Shown here: positions 6,821 through 12,530 of the stretch, piece after piece
How positions within the stretch are numbered: the first letter of the stretch is position 1
Layout of the letters: every line of letters starts with the position of its first letter
DNA from: an uncultured Veillonella sp.
GTDB taxonomy: Bacteria; Bacillota; Negativicutes; Veillonellales; Veillonellaceae
Direction: 5' to 3'
Length of the DNA stretch: 13,155 nucleotides
Assembly: GCA_900552715.1 (NCBI GenBank)
Contig: USAV01000051.1
Span: forward strand, 1-13,155
Notes under the pieces: model-generated
What the model saw: only the letters and a program-made list of their open reading frames with translations
Databases searched by the model: none
Told to the model about the DNA's origin: nothing
Translations under genes and position numbers: made by a program

Positions 6821-7882
6821 TTAGAATAAGGTTTCTAATTGACCTGCCATATCTGCTATAAACTCATCAAACTTACAAAGCTCTCGTAATTCTTGATGTT
6901 CTATATCATAACAGACGATTTCTTTAGTTTTAGGATCCCATACAATTTGCCAATCATTATACTCGCCTAGCTCTTTAGATAGTCGTAATAGTTTACGACG
7001 ACCCACTTTAAATGGAACTGTATCAAGTAAAGGTAAAAACTCTATAGATATAAAATCAGAGTCTGGCAATTCAAAGTAAAGTGTATCACCCTCTAAAAAC
7101 GATACTAATGCTTTTGGGAGTTTAAATGGTTTTAATTGATCCATTTTATTCTGTTTATCATGGTACTCTACAGGCTCTAATGTTTTAAAATACTCCGCCA
7201 TTTCCATATCGCCTTTTTCAATGGCAATGCTATAAGGACGCATACCATCCTTTTCCGTGATAGTCACATCGGCACCATGTTCTACTAGATATTTGCACAT
7301 CCGTAAATCAACATACCGAGCCGCTACACATAATGGAGTCGGCTTAAAAGGATACACAGAATCAGGCTTATTGTAATTAATATCTACACCATTATGAATA
7401 AAGAAATCTAGAACCTCATAATTTTCATCTGTAATAGCATTTCTAAAAGCTTTACCGCCATACTTCTGTACTGTATGGCCTAAGTCATGAATCAGTTGTA
7501 GGTTCTCATATTTCTTGCCATATAAGGCAGCTTGAAAAGCATCTACCTCCACAGAATTCAATCCGTGAATGTTAGCACCATGATCTACAACATAATCTAT
7601 TATCTCTTGATCAGCATACCGTACAGCTAATAGGAAGCTTGGATTTTCTTCATCATTTAGATCTGCTCCATGTTCAACTAACCATTGAACACTTGGCAAA
7701 CAGTTCATTACTAATGCCAATTCTAGAGGGGAATACTCACTGTACTTACCCAATTGTACAGGTTTATGAATATCCCAACCATCTGCTAATGTATTTTCTA
7801 AAGCTTCAATATTTCCTTTTACAATATCTATTACTATTTCAGGTACAGATTCAAAGGTACCTAAATCCTTTAGATCTATCAT
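6821..7882 (-). CDS. Ankyrin-repeat protein with C-terminal SUKH-like domain
   Basis: A 353-residue protein. Residues about 15-235 carry several ankyrin repeats: SPLELALVMNCLPSVQWLVE plus HGADLN (51-76), FLLAVRYADQEIIDYVVDHG (83-102), AFRNAITDENYEVLDFFIHNG (145-165), TPLCVAARYVDLRMCKYLVEHG (182-203) and RPYSIAIEKGDMEMAEYF. The C-terminal block (about 253-351: LPKALVSFLEGDTLYFELP, then NDWQIVWDPKTKEIVCYDI and FDEFIADM) has the strand order and final helix of SMI1/KNR4-type (SUKH) domains. Ankyrin proteins next to or fused with SUKH domains are a recurrent sign of immunity loci. Start ATG has GGGAG six bases upstream. It is the first gene after terminator copy B, so it probably starts the transcription unit running down to the SUKH fusion. 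Ankyrin call is firm; SUKH call is moderate. Confidence 0.85.
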   Translation of the reverse strand: MIDLKDLGTFESVPEIVIDIVKGNIEALENTLADGWDIHKPVQLGKYSEYSPLELALVMNCLPSVQWLVEHGADLNDEENPSFLLAVRYADQEIIDYVVDHGANIHGLNSVEVDAFQAALYGKKYENLQLIHDLGHTVQKYGGKAFRNAITDENYEVLDFFIHNGVDINYNKPDSVYPFKPTPLCVAARYVDLRMCKYLVEHGADVTITEKDGMRPYSIAIEKGDMEMAEYFKTLEPVEYHDKQNKMDQLKPFKLPKALVSFLEGDTLYFELPDSDFISIEFLPLLDTVPFKVGRRKLLRLSKELGEYNDWQIVWDPKTKEIVCYDIEHQELRELCKFDEFIADMAGQLETLF

Positions 7883-7960
7883 GTCTCGCTCCCATGAACT
7901 ATATTTTTAAAATGATTATCACTAATTATATTATATTACATTTATAAGTATGAGTGTATA
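7883..7960 (-). promoter_or_regulatory. Promoter-like AT-rich region before the ankyrin-SUKH gene
   Basis: The minus strand after terminator copy B has the tandem -10-like TATAATATAATTA (7923-7935), then an ATCATTTT tract, in the same order as in the region after copy C. A clear -35 box is missing. As the next gene follows a terminator, a promoter here is expected. Confidence 0.35.
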
Positions 7961-7989
7961 GTAAAAGCCCTCCGCATAAGCGAAGGGCT
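7961..7989 (-). terminator. Intrinsic terminator after the Nim-type gene (hairpin copy B)
   Basis: Stem 7966-7975 with 7980-7989 and a four-base loop. One position is a G-U wobble compared with copy A. A TTTTAC tract follows on the minus strand. It begins six bases after the stop of the Nim-type gene. The 26 bases 7964-7989 are identical to copy C. Confidence 0.88.
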
Positions 7990-7995
7990 ATCTTA

Positions 7996-8475
7996 CTATT
8001 TCTCTTGTACTTGTTTACCACTCATATGTTCAATAGTGATTTCAAACATCTGAGTTGCTCTACCATTACGAGCAATTTGTTCATCAGCTAACGCTTCATC
8101 AGGATAATATTTCATAGCAAATTCTTTTAATCTAGCTATAGATTCTGGACCTACCTCTAATAAACGGCATCTACCAAATACTACTGCACTTTGTACATAT
8201 GGGGCCCATGGTTCAGATTCATCAATATGCTCATCCCCATATACTGTAAAACATACCTTATCTGAAGCTTTTAATGCATCTACTTTATGACCAGCTTTGG
8301 CTCCATGAAAATAAATTTTCTGTGTTTCATTATCATAAAAATAATTAATTGGAATAGCATATGGGTATCCATTATCTCCATTCATGGCTAAAATACCACG
8401 ACGATTAGACGTTAATAATGCTTCGGTAGCAGCGCGATCTATTTCATTTATCTTTTTACGAATTGGTTTAAACAT
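7996..8475 (-). CDS. Nim-type / pyridoxamine 5'-phosphate oxidase-like flavoprotein
   Basis: A 159-residue split-barrel flavin-binding protein of the NimA-like branch of the pyridoxamine phosphate oxidase superfamily. Visible marks are the N-terminal FKPIRKKINEIDRAATEALL helix, RRGILAMNGDNGYPYAIPINYFYD (25-48), then KIYFHGAKAGHKVDAL (53-68), with the conserved GHK that lies near the flavin, and the KVCFTVYG strand (73-80). Length is normal and no break is seen. Family members bind FMN or FAD; some reduce 5-nitroimidazoles and are linked to metronidazole tolerance, but many chromosomal copies have no such proven role, so resistance is not claimed. GGAG lies seven bases before the ATG. It follows the nuclease-like gene by 15 bp and is closed by terminator copy B, so the two form one short operon. 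Confidence 0.9.
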   Translation of the reverse strand: MFKPIRKKINEIDRAATEALLTSNRRGILAMNGDNGYPYAIPINYFYDNETQKIYFHGAKAGHKVDALKASDKVCFTVYGDEHIDESEPWAPYVQSAVVFGRCRLLEVGPESIARLKEFAMKYYPDEALADEQIARNGRATQMFEITIEHMSGKQVQEK

Positions 8476-8490
8476 AATATGTCTCCTACT

Positions 8491-9129
8491 TTATTTACTA
8501 ATCCTATTTACAAGATACATAAAAGTGCCACTATTAGTATCATCAACTTTGGAGTATTCTTTCCAATGTATTGGGTACATACCGGTTAATACTATAGGTG
8601 CTTCCATCCCACGCATTGTTCCTTTTCCTGTATTATCCGACCACTTCATGCATCCAGTTTTAATAGAACCATCATCAATAGAGAATTCAGTGTATGTACA
8701 ATTTGCTTTTATAGGAGGATTTAAATAAGACATCTCACTAGTTATCTTAATAGTATAACCTTCAATAAAGTTATTACTCTTATCTCTAAATTCCTCTATA
8801 CGCATTATATCTTTTAAATAGTTATAACAACCTTGATCCTTAGCACCTTGCTCCTTCAACACATACACTTCTTCATTTATAGTTTTAATACATTTTTTTG
8901 TCGTATATTTAAGCTCAATAGGAATCCATTTGCCATCTACTATAACAAGAATATCAAGATGTAAATTAGGATTAAATTCAGGTACAAATTCTAGTCTGAT
9001 ATCACAATTTGGATATTGTTCTTTAATTATCCATGCTAGGCTAAATTGAAAGTCTGCTTCTGAATGAAATATTGGTCGCCTTTTACTCAATTGGTACATT
9101 ATTTCATCAATATCTAAGGTTAATCCCAT
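8491..9129 (-). CDS. PD-(D/E)XK nuclease-like protein
   Basis: A 212-residue protein from the chosen ATG. Residues about 20-80 carry the pattern of a PD-(D/E)XK nuclease core: an acidic first helix (HSEADFQFSLAWIIKEQYP, E24), a strand IRLEFVPEF, HLDILVIVDGKWIPIELKY with D59 and E72-x-K74, then a helix after KTINEEVYVLKEQGAKDQGC. This is the D-x(12)-ExK spacing expected of the active site. The C-terminal 90 residues (NPPIKANCTYTEFSIDDG, then GMEAPIVLTGMY and WKEYS) are unassigned. No methyltransferase or helicase partner is nearby, so it is not evidently restriction-modification. An upstream ATG at 9147 would add six residues but lacks a ribosome binding site, whereas GAGG sits eight bases before the chosen one. 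It lies between terminator copies C and B with the Nim-type gene. Target unknown. Confidence 0.7.
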   Translation of the reverse strand: MGLTLDIDEIMYQLSKRRPIFHSEADFQFSLAWIIKEQYPNCDIRLEFVPEFNPNLHLDILVIVDGKWIPIELKYTTKKCIKTINEEVYVLKEQGAKDQGCYNYLKDIMRIEEFRDKSNNFIEGYTIKITSEMSYLNPPIKANCTYTEFSIDDGSIKTGCMKWSDNTGKGTMRGMEAPIVLTGMYPIHWKEYSKVDDTNSGTFMYLVNRISK

Positions 9130-9205
9130 ACCATATACCTCATTCAAAATGATTTAACTACTTATGTTAATTATATTATATTTTTATATATGTTTGTATC
9201 GTGAA
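9130..9205 (-). promoter_or_regulatory. Promoter-like AT-rich region before the nuclease-Nim unit
   Basis: Between terminator copy C and the nuclease-like gene the minus strand contains overlapping TATAAT boxes in TATAATATAATTA (9168-9180). The same string occurs at 7923-7935 downstream of copy B. No convincing TTGACA box is found at 16-18 bp, so only a -10 candidate can be pointed to. Confidence 0.35.
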
Positions 9206-9229
9206 AGCCCTCCGCATAAGCGAAGGGCT
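9201..9229 (-). terminator. Intrinsic terminator after the DUF4304-like gene (hairpin copy C)
   Basis: Stem 9206-9215 with 9220-9229 (four-base loop, one G-U wobble), followed on the minus strand by a short TTTC tract, then AT-rich DNA. It begins seven bases after the stop of the upstream gene. The T tract is weaker than in copies A and B, so some read-through into the nuclease-Nim unit is possible. Confidence 0.8.
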
Positions 9230-9235
9230 TAACTA

Positions 9236-9883
9236 TTATTTCTCTATCTCGATTCCATTAAGATAGGCAAATTTAATCATAGGAGCTCCATAAAATTCAC
9301 TCGTATCTAAGGAAATCTTTTCCTGAGGCAATTCTCTCAACTGATTATAAAAACCAATATATCTACTTCTTAACGTATCTTTTTGAATTATTTTATTAAA
9401 GTACTGTTGAGCTTTAGCTTTTCCACCAAAATGATAAATATAATAAAGTAGATTATGATTGATTATGTCTCCGTCTATGAACTTATCAATATTACTTTCT
9501 GTATCTTCAAAATCATTAAATAGAGGCATGATGTTTTCCGCTAGCAGTTTGGTAATCTCATCTACAGTATACTGATAACTAGCGCCTGCTAATTGATACC
9601 AATACCACTCCTTTCGGTGTAGCAAACGGCCTAATTCACCGCCATAAACAAAACCGTTATGAATATTAGCTTTTGCCATAGATTTAGAGTAAATAGCAAT
9701 ATGTGGAACAAATTCTACGCTGCATACATAGTTATTTCTATTAGCCTGAAAGTATATCTCAAAAGTAAGATCTTTATTTTTAGATATTTTCTTTAATTTC
9801 TGACCTTTACTAACTACCTTAAAATCAGGGAATTTACTTGCAATTTCTTGCCAAGCTTTCTCACATAATTCTCTAGGTTTCAT
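9236..9883 (-). CDS. DUF4304-like protein, possible immunity protein
   Basis: A 215-residue protein from the chosen ATG. Its first 130 residues look like a DUF4304-type domain, a family often found in toxin-immunity neighbourhoods: an N-terminal helix (MKPRELCEKAWQEIASKF), KVVSKGQKLKKISKNKD, then FEIYFQANRNNYVCSVEFVPHIAIYS (41-66) and a helical WYWYQLAG and TVDEITKLLAENIMPLFNDFED. The remainder (about 150-215) is unassigned. An in-frame ATG at 9937 would add 18 residues and overlap the preceding gene, but it has no ribosome binding site; GGGGGAG lies nine bases before the chosen ATG. It follows the 146-residue gene by 37 bp and is closed by terminator copy C. The family call is tentative. Confidence 0.65.
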   Translation of the reverse strand: MKPRELCEKAWQEIASKFPDFKVVSKGQKLKKISKNKDLTFEIYFQANRNNYVCSVEFVPHIAIYSKSMAKANIHNGFVYGGELGRLLHRKEWYWYQLAGASYQYTVDEITKLLAENIMPLFNDFEDTESNIDKFIDGDIINHNLLYYIYHFGGKAKAQQYFNKIIQKDTLRSRYIGFYNQLRELPQEKISLDTSEFYGAPMIKFAYLNGIEIEK

Positions 9884-9920
9884 GATTATAAACTCCCCCA
9901 CTTTAATACAGGTAATCAAT

Positions 9921-10361
9921 TTAAAGATTTCCTTCAACTACTATAATCGATGTATGCTGAAGTGCGTCCTTAATCCAATCAATAAATGTGTTTAAAAACT
10001 CTTGCTCATCTTTACTAGAGTTTATAAGATCAACTTCAATATTATGAATTATTTTAATCCAATCGTCTTGCTTAATCCAATTATCAAAGCATACATCAAA
10101 GCTATCTCTTTCAGTATTATCTGATGCATCTATAATAGGATACACTTGATTAAAGTAAGAAACTAAGATATCAAAATCTGGACTATAAATCCGTAATGGA
10201 TTTCTATAACAGTGCCAATCCTTCCAGCTTGGTGAGGAATTAGAGGTATCGGTAACTTTTAGAGGATTAAAATCTAATCGTATAGGCTCACCTAATGGTG
10301 CATTAAGCCTTAACTCCATATACTCTTGTTTTTTATAATCCGTTGGTTTCAGCCAGACCAT
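9921..10361 (-). CDS. Unknown acidic small protein of the island
   Basis: Not recognised. 146 residues, soluble, no signal peptide. The first half is beta-like (YMELRLNAPLGEPIRLDFNP, then CYRNPLRIYSPDFDILVSYF), rich in proline and aromatics. The second half is acidic and helical (FDVCFDNWIKQDDWIKIIH, 89-107; DEQEFLNTFIDWIKDAL, 118-134) and ends in a hydrophobic strand IIVVEG. Such a strand-then-acidic-helix shape is common among immunity proteins but is not diagnostic. GGAG lies eight bases before the ATG. It is 37 bp upstream of the DUF4304-like gene and 87 bp downstream of the 139-residue gene, consistent with one transcription unit ending at terminator copy C. Confidence 0.7.
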   Translation of the reverse strand: MVWLKPTDYKKQEYMELRLNAPLGEPIRLDFNPLKVTDTSNSSPSWKDWHCYRNPLRIYSPDFDILVSYFNQVYPIIDASDNTERDSFDVCFDNWIKQDDWIKIIHNIEVDLINSSKDEQEFLNTFIDWIKDALQHTSIIVVEGNL

Positions 10362-10448
10362 ATAGTTTACTCCATAAACTTATAAAAGTATTATATCCAT
10401 TTTTCTCTTCCCTATATCTAGCATAATTTTATCTGTAAAAAATAGGGT

Positions 10449-10868
10449 TTATTTTTTGACACGATACACCATATCTCCGCTATTCCAAATATACATAATG
10501 ACAGATACTGGAGGTTTTTCATCGATCCAAAGCCAACCTGTATATGTAGTTGTATTGGCAAAATAGCCTTCCGTAATTATTTCAAATTCTGAGTCTACAT
10601 ACTCATTCATAAAATCACGTAAACAAATGGACTTTCCATTAAATCGACCTTCACCTAATGTTTTGTTAAATATTAGTACCTTACACAAGTCCACATCACA
10701 GTCTTTAAAAGATATTTCACCGGAAAATGTTCTTTCTTCACCATCTACCAATTGATACATTTCGTCAACTGTTAACGTCAATGTTTTATTATGAATTCTG
10801 ATTCTATTTACTTTACTACCATAAAGACTGAAAAGGATGTTACTCTTTCTATCATGTATAAAATCCAT
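10449..10868 (-). CDS. Unknown beta-rich small protein of the island
   Basis: Not recognised. From the chosen ATG the protein has 139 residues, no signal peptide and no membrane helix. The sequence alternates short strands: NILFSLYGSKVNRIRIHNK, then TLTLTVDEMYQLVDGEERTF, SGEISFKDCDVDLCKVLIFN, SEFEIITEGYFANTTTYTGWL and VSVIMYIWNSGDMVYRV. This suggests a compact beta barrel or sandwich. An in-frame ATG 39 bases upstream lies at the edge of the duplicated rlmD-end repeat and lacks a ribosome binding site, while GAGG lies six bases before the chosen ATG. It is the first island gene after the methyltransferase gene. The stop is followed by a short A/T-only inverted repeat (about 10436-10455) that is too weak to call a terminator. 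Confidence 0.65.
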   Translation of the reverse strand: MDFIHDRKSNILFSLYGSKVNRIRIHNKTLTLTVDEMYQLVDGEERTFSGEISFKDCDVDLCKVLIFNKTLGEGRFNGKSICLRDFMNEYVDSEFEIITEGYFANTTTYTGWLWIDEKPPVSVIMYIWNSGDMVYRVKK

Positions 10869-10910
10869 AATATTCCTCACAAGATTAAAGGTAAAACTGT
10901 AATCCATAGC

Positions 10911-10965
10911 CAGTGCTAATGCTTACTGCATCATTTCACTCCTAGTAAGCAAAGCCACTGCCTCA
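10911..10965. repeat. 55-bp near-palindromic repeat, copy 1
   Basis: Matches 11028-11082 at 47 of 55 positions. The core is an inverted repeat GCTTACT (10921-10927) / AGTAAGC (10944-10950), with flanking CAGTG / CCACTG arms that extend the stem. Compared with copy 2, one stem pair changes T-A to C-G on both arms, so the pairing is kept. Confidence 0.75.
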
Positions 10966-11024
10966 GTCGTAGGCTGTTTCCAATCATTCTTCACTTCGTT
11001 CGAATTCTTGGACATCCCTGACAT
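10923..11024 (-). pseudogene. Duplicated 3' end of rlmD, read as a 33-codon ORF
   Basis: The minus-strand frame from an ATG at 11024 to TAA ends TTEAVALLTRSEMMQ, nearly the same as the methyltransferase C-terminus (HVEAVALLTRSEATQ). The first half (MSGMSKNSNEVKNDWKQ) has no match in the window. No ribosome binding site precedes it. It is most simply a partial duplicate or repeat-derived remnant, not a working gene. Confidence 0.5.
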
Positions 11025-11027
11025 GGG

Positions 11028-11082
11028 CAGTGCTATTGCTCACTGCGTCGCTTCGCTTCTAGTGAGCAAAGCCACTGCCTCA
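11028..11082. repeat. 55-bp near-palindromic repeat, copy 2, overlapping the rlmD 3' end
   Basis: Core inverted repeat GCTCACT (11038-11044) / AGTGAGC (11061-11067) with outer CAGTG / CCACTG arms. The element supplies the last 14 codons or so and the TGA of the methyltransferase gene. No T tract follows on the minus strand, so it is not a standard intrinsic terminator. Confidence 0.75.
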
Positions 11083-12530
11083 ACGTGAGCTGTCATTGGG
11101 AACATGTCCACAGGTTGGACTTCTTTTAGTTCATATCCATAGTGTGTCAATATTTCAATGTCTCTTGCCATGGTGGCTGGATTACAGGATACGTAAACAA
11201 TGCGTTTTGGTTCCATACCCGCTGCAGAGGTGAGTACTTCTTCTTTACAGCCTGCGCGAATTGGATCGAATACGATGACGTCAGGTCGTACGCCAGCTTT
11301 GTAGAGTTTTGGCATTTCTATGGCCGCATCAGCGACAATAAATTCTGTATTGTCATAGCCATTGCGTTGAGCATTTTCACGAGCATTAATAATGGCAGGT
11401 TCTACGATTTCAATACCGATAACATGTTTTGCTTTATGTGCCAAAAAGAGGGAAATAGTTCCTGTGCCACAGTACGCATCGATAACAGTTTCATCCCCTT
11501 TTAAATCTGCATAAGCTAACGCTTGGTCATACAGTACTGTAGTTTGTTCTGGATTCACTTGGAAAAAGGAATGTGGAGATAAGGTAAACTGTAGGTCTTT
11601 AATATGGTCTGTAATCGTACCATCACCGTAAAGGATATTGTTTTTAGGCCCTAATATAACATTAGTCCGTTTACTATTTACATTATGAACGATAGTTTCT
11701 ACTTGAGGAATTCGTTCCGTTAATTTTTCTACCCACTTCTCTTTATGTGGCAATTGTTCGGTTGCTGTTACAAGAATAATCATCCATCCAGATTGGCCAA
11801 TACGACCGATTACATGGCGTAGTACGCCTTTACCTGTATGTTCATTATAAGGTTCAATATCAAACTCTTTAGCGATTTGGTAACAAGCTTGAGCAATAAT
11901 ATTATTACCTTCATCTTGTATAGGACAGTTTGTACCTTGCACGATATCGTGAGATCCCATCGCATAGAAGCCCATTTGAATATCGCCTTTACTACCTCCT
12001 ACAGGCATTTGCATCTTATTGCGATATGCCCATGGTTCTTTAGGTCCCAATGCTGGCTTAACAAGGTCTGGATTTTGATGACCGATTCGCTCGATAACGT
12101 CCTTCACCTTTTGTGTTTTTAGTGAGAGCTGCCCTTCATAGGTAATGTGTTGTAATTGGCAGCCTCCACAGAATCCATAAAGGTCACAATTAGGATCGAT
12201 ACGATTAGGAGCCATAGTAACAATATCTAAGAGTTTACCTGTAGCATACGTCTTTTTAACCATATTGATGGATACTTTTACAGTTTCCCCTGGTAGTGCA
12301 AAAGGAACAAAAACTGTAAAATCATCTACACGGCCTACCCCTTCACCACTGCTACCAATACCGTGAATGGTTACTAAAACTTCATCACCTAATTTAACAG
12401 GTGTATTTAGTATAGCCTGTTGTTTTTTAGACAATGCAGTAGTAACAGATTGACCTTGATTCGCACGATTACCACTTCTATGTTGTTGTTTAGATTTCTT
12501 CTTACGAGATGTACGATTTGTACCGTTCAT
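11040..12530 (-). CDS. rlmD: 23S rRNA (uracil-C5)-methyltransferase, RlmD/RumA family
   Basis: Methylates C5 of a uracil in 23S rRNA using S-adenosylmethionine. In 496 residues, a basic tail (1-35, RKKKSKQQHR) is followed by a TRAM RNA-binding domain (about 45-103). The 4Fe-4S cysteines are C115, C121, C124 and C202. The Rossmann methyltransferase has SFFQVN (321-325), SAM loop DAYCGTGTISLF (351-362), the DPPR-type motif, the nucleophile C449 in YVSCNP and the general base E484 in HVEAVALL. The DPPR motif reads DPIRAG (422-427), an isoleucine replacing the second proline. Single-copy Firmicute enzymes of this kind may modify both U747 and U1939 (RlmCD), so the exact site is uncertain. The ATG overlaps the TerC stop as TAATG; a TTG seven codons upstream is less likely. 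The 3' end lies in a repeat. Confidence 0.93.
   Translation of the reverse strand: MNGTNRTSRKKKSKQQHRSGNRANQGQSVTTALSKKQQAILNTPVKLGDEVLVTIHGIGSSGEGVGRVDDFTVFVPFALPGETVKVSINMVKKTYATGKLLDIVTMAPNRIDPNCDLYGFCGGCQLQHITYEGQLSLKTQKVKDVIERIGHQNPDLVKPALGPKEPWAYRNKMQMPVGGSKGDIQMGFYAMGSHDIVQGTNCPIQDEGNNIIAQACYQIAKEFDIEPYNEHTGKGVLRHVIGRIGQSGWMIILVTATEQLPHKEKWVEKLTERIPQVETIVHNVNSKRTNVILGPKNNILYGDGTITDHIKDLQFTLSPHSFFQVNPEQTTVLYDQALAYADLKGDETVIDAYCGTGTISLFLAHKAKHVIGIEIVEPAIINARENAQRNGYDNTEFIVADAAIEMPKLYKAGVRPDVIVFDPIRAGCKEEVLTSAAGMEPKRIVYVSCNPATMARDIEILTHYGYELKEVQPVDMFPMTAHVEAVALLTRSEATQ

Noticed and set aside
7996..8475. Calling the Nim-type gene a metronidazole resistance determinant
   Set aside because: The family includes many proteins with no resistance role; sequence alone does not decide it.
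8491..9129. Nuclease-like gene as a restriction-modification system
   Set aside because: No DNA methyltransferase or specificity subunit anywhere in the window.
4141..9229. Three copies of one hairpin as a CRISPR array or transposon ends
   Set aside because: Copies are kilobases apart in the same orientation, each directly after a stop codon and before a T tract; there are no regular spacers, no inverted pair and no transposase. Terminators explain them.
9884..9937. 18-residue N-terminal extension of the DUF4304-like protein
   Set aside because: No ribosome binding site at the upstream ATG, overlap with the preceding gene, and a strong GGGGGAG before the downstream ATG.
10362..10448. Six-codon ORF and TATAAT-like box upstream of the 146-residue gene
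   Set aside because: The ORF (MDIILL) is too short to judge and the box has no -35 partner; such strings are expected in AT-rich DNA.
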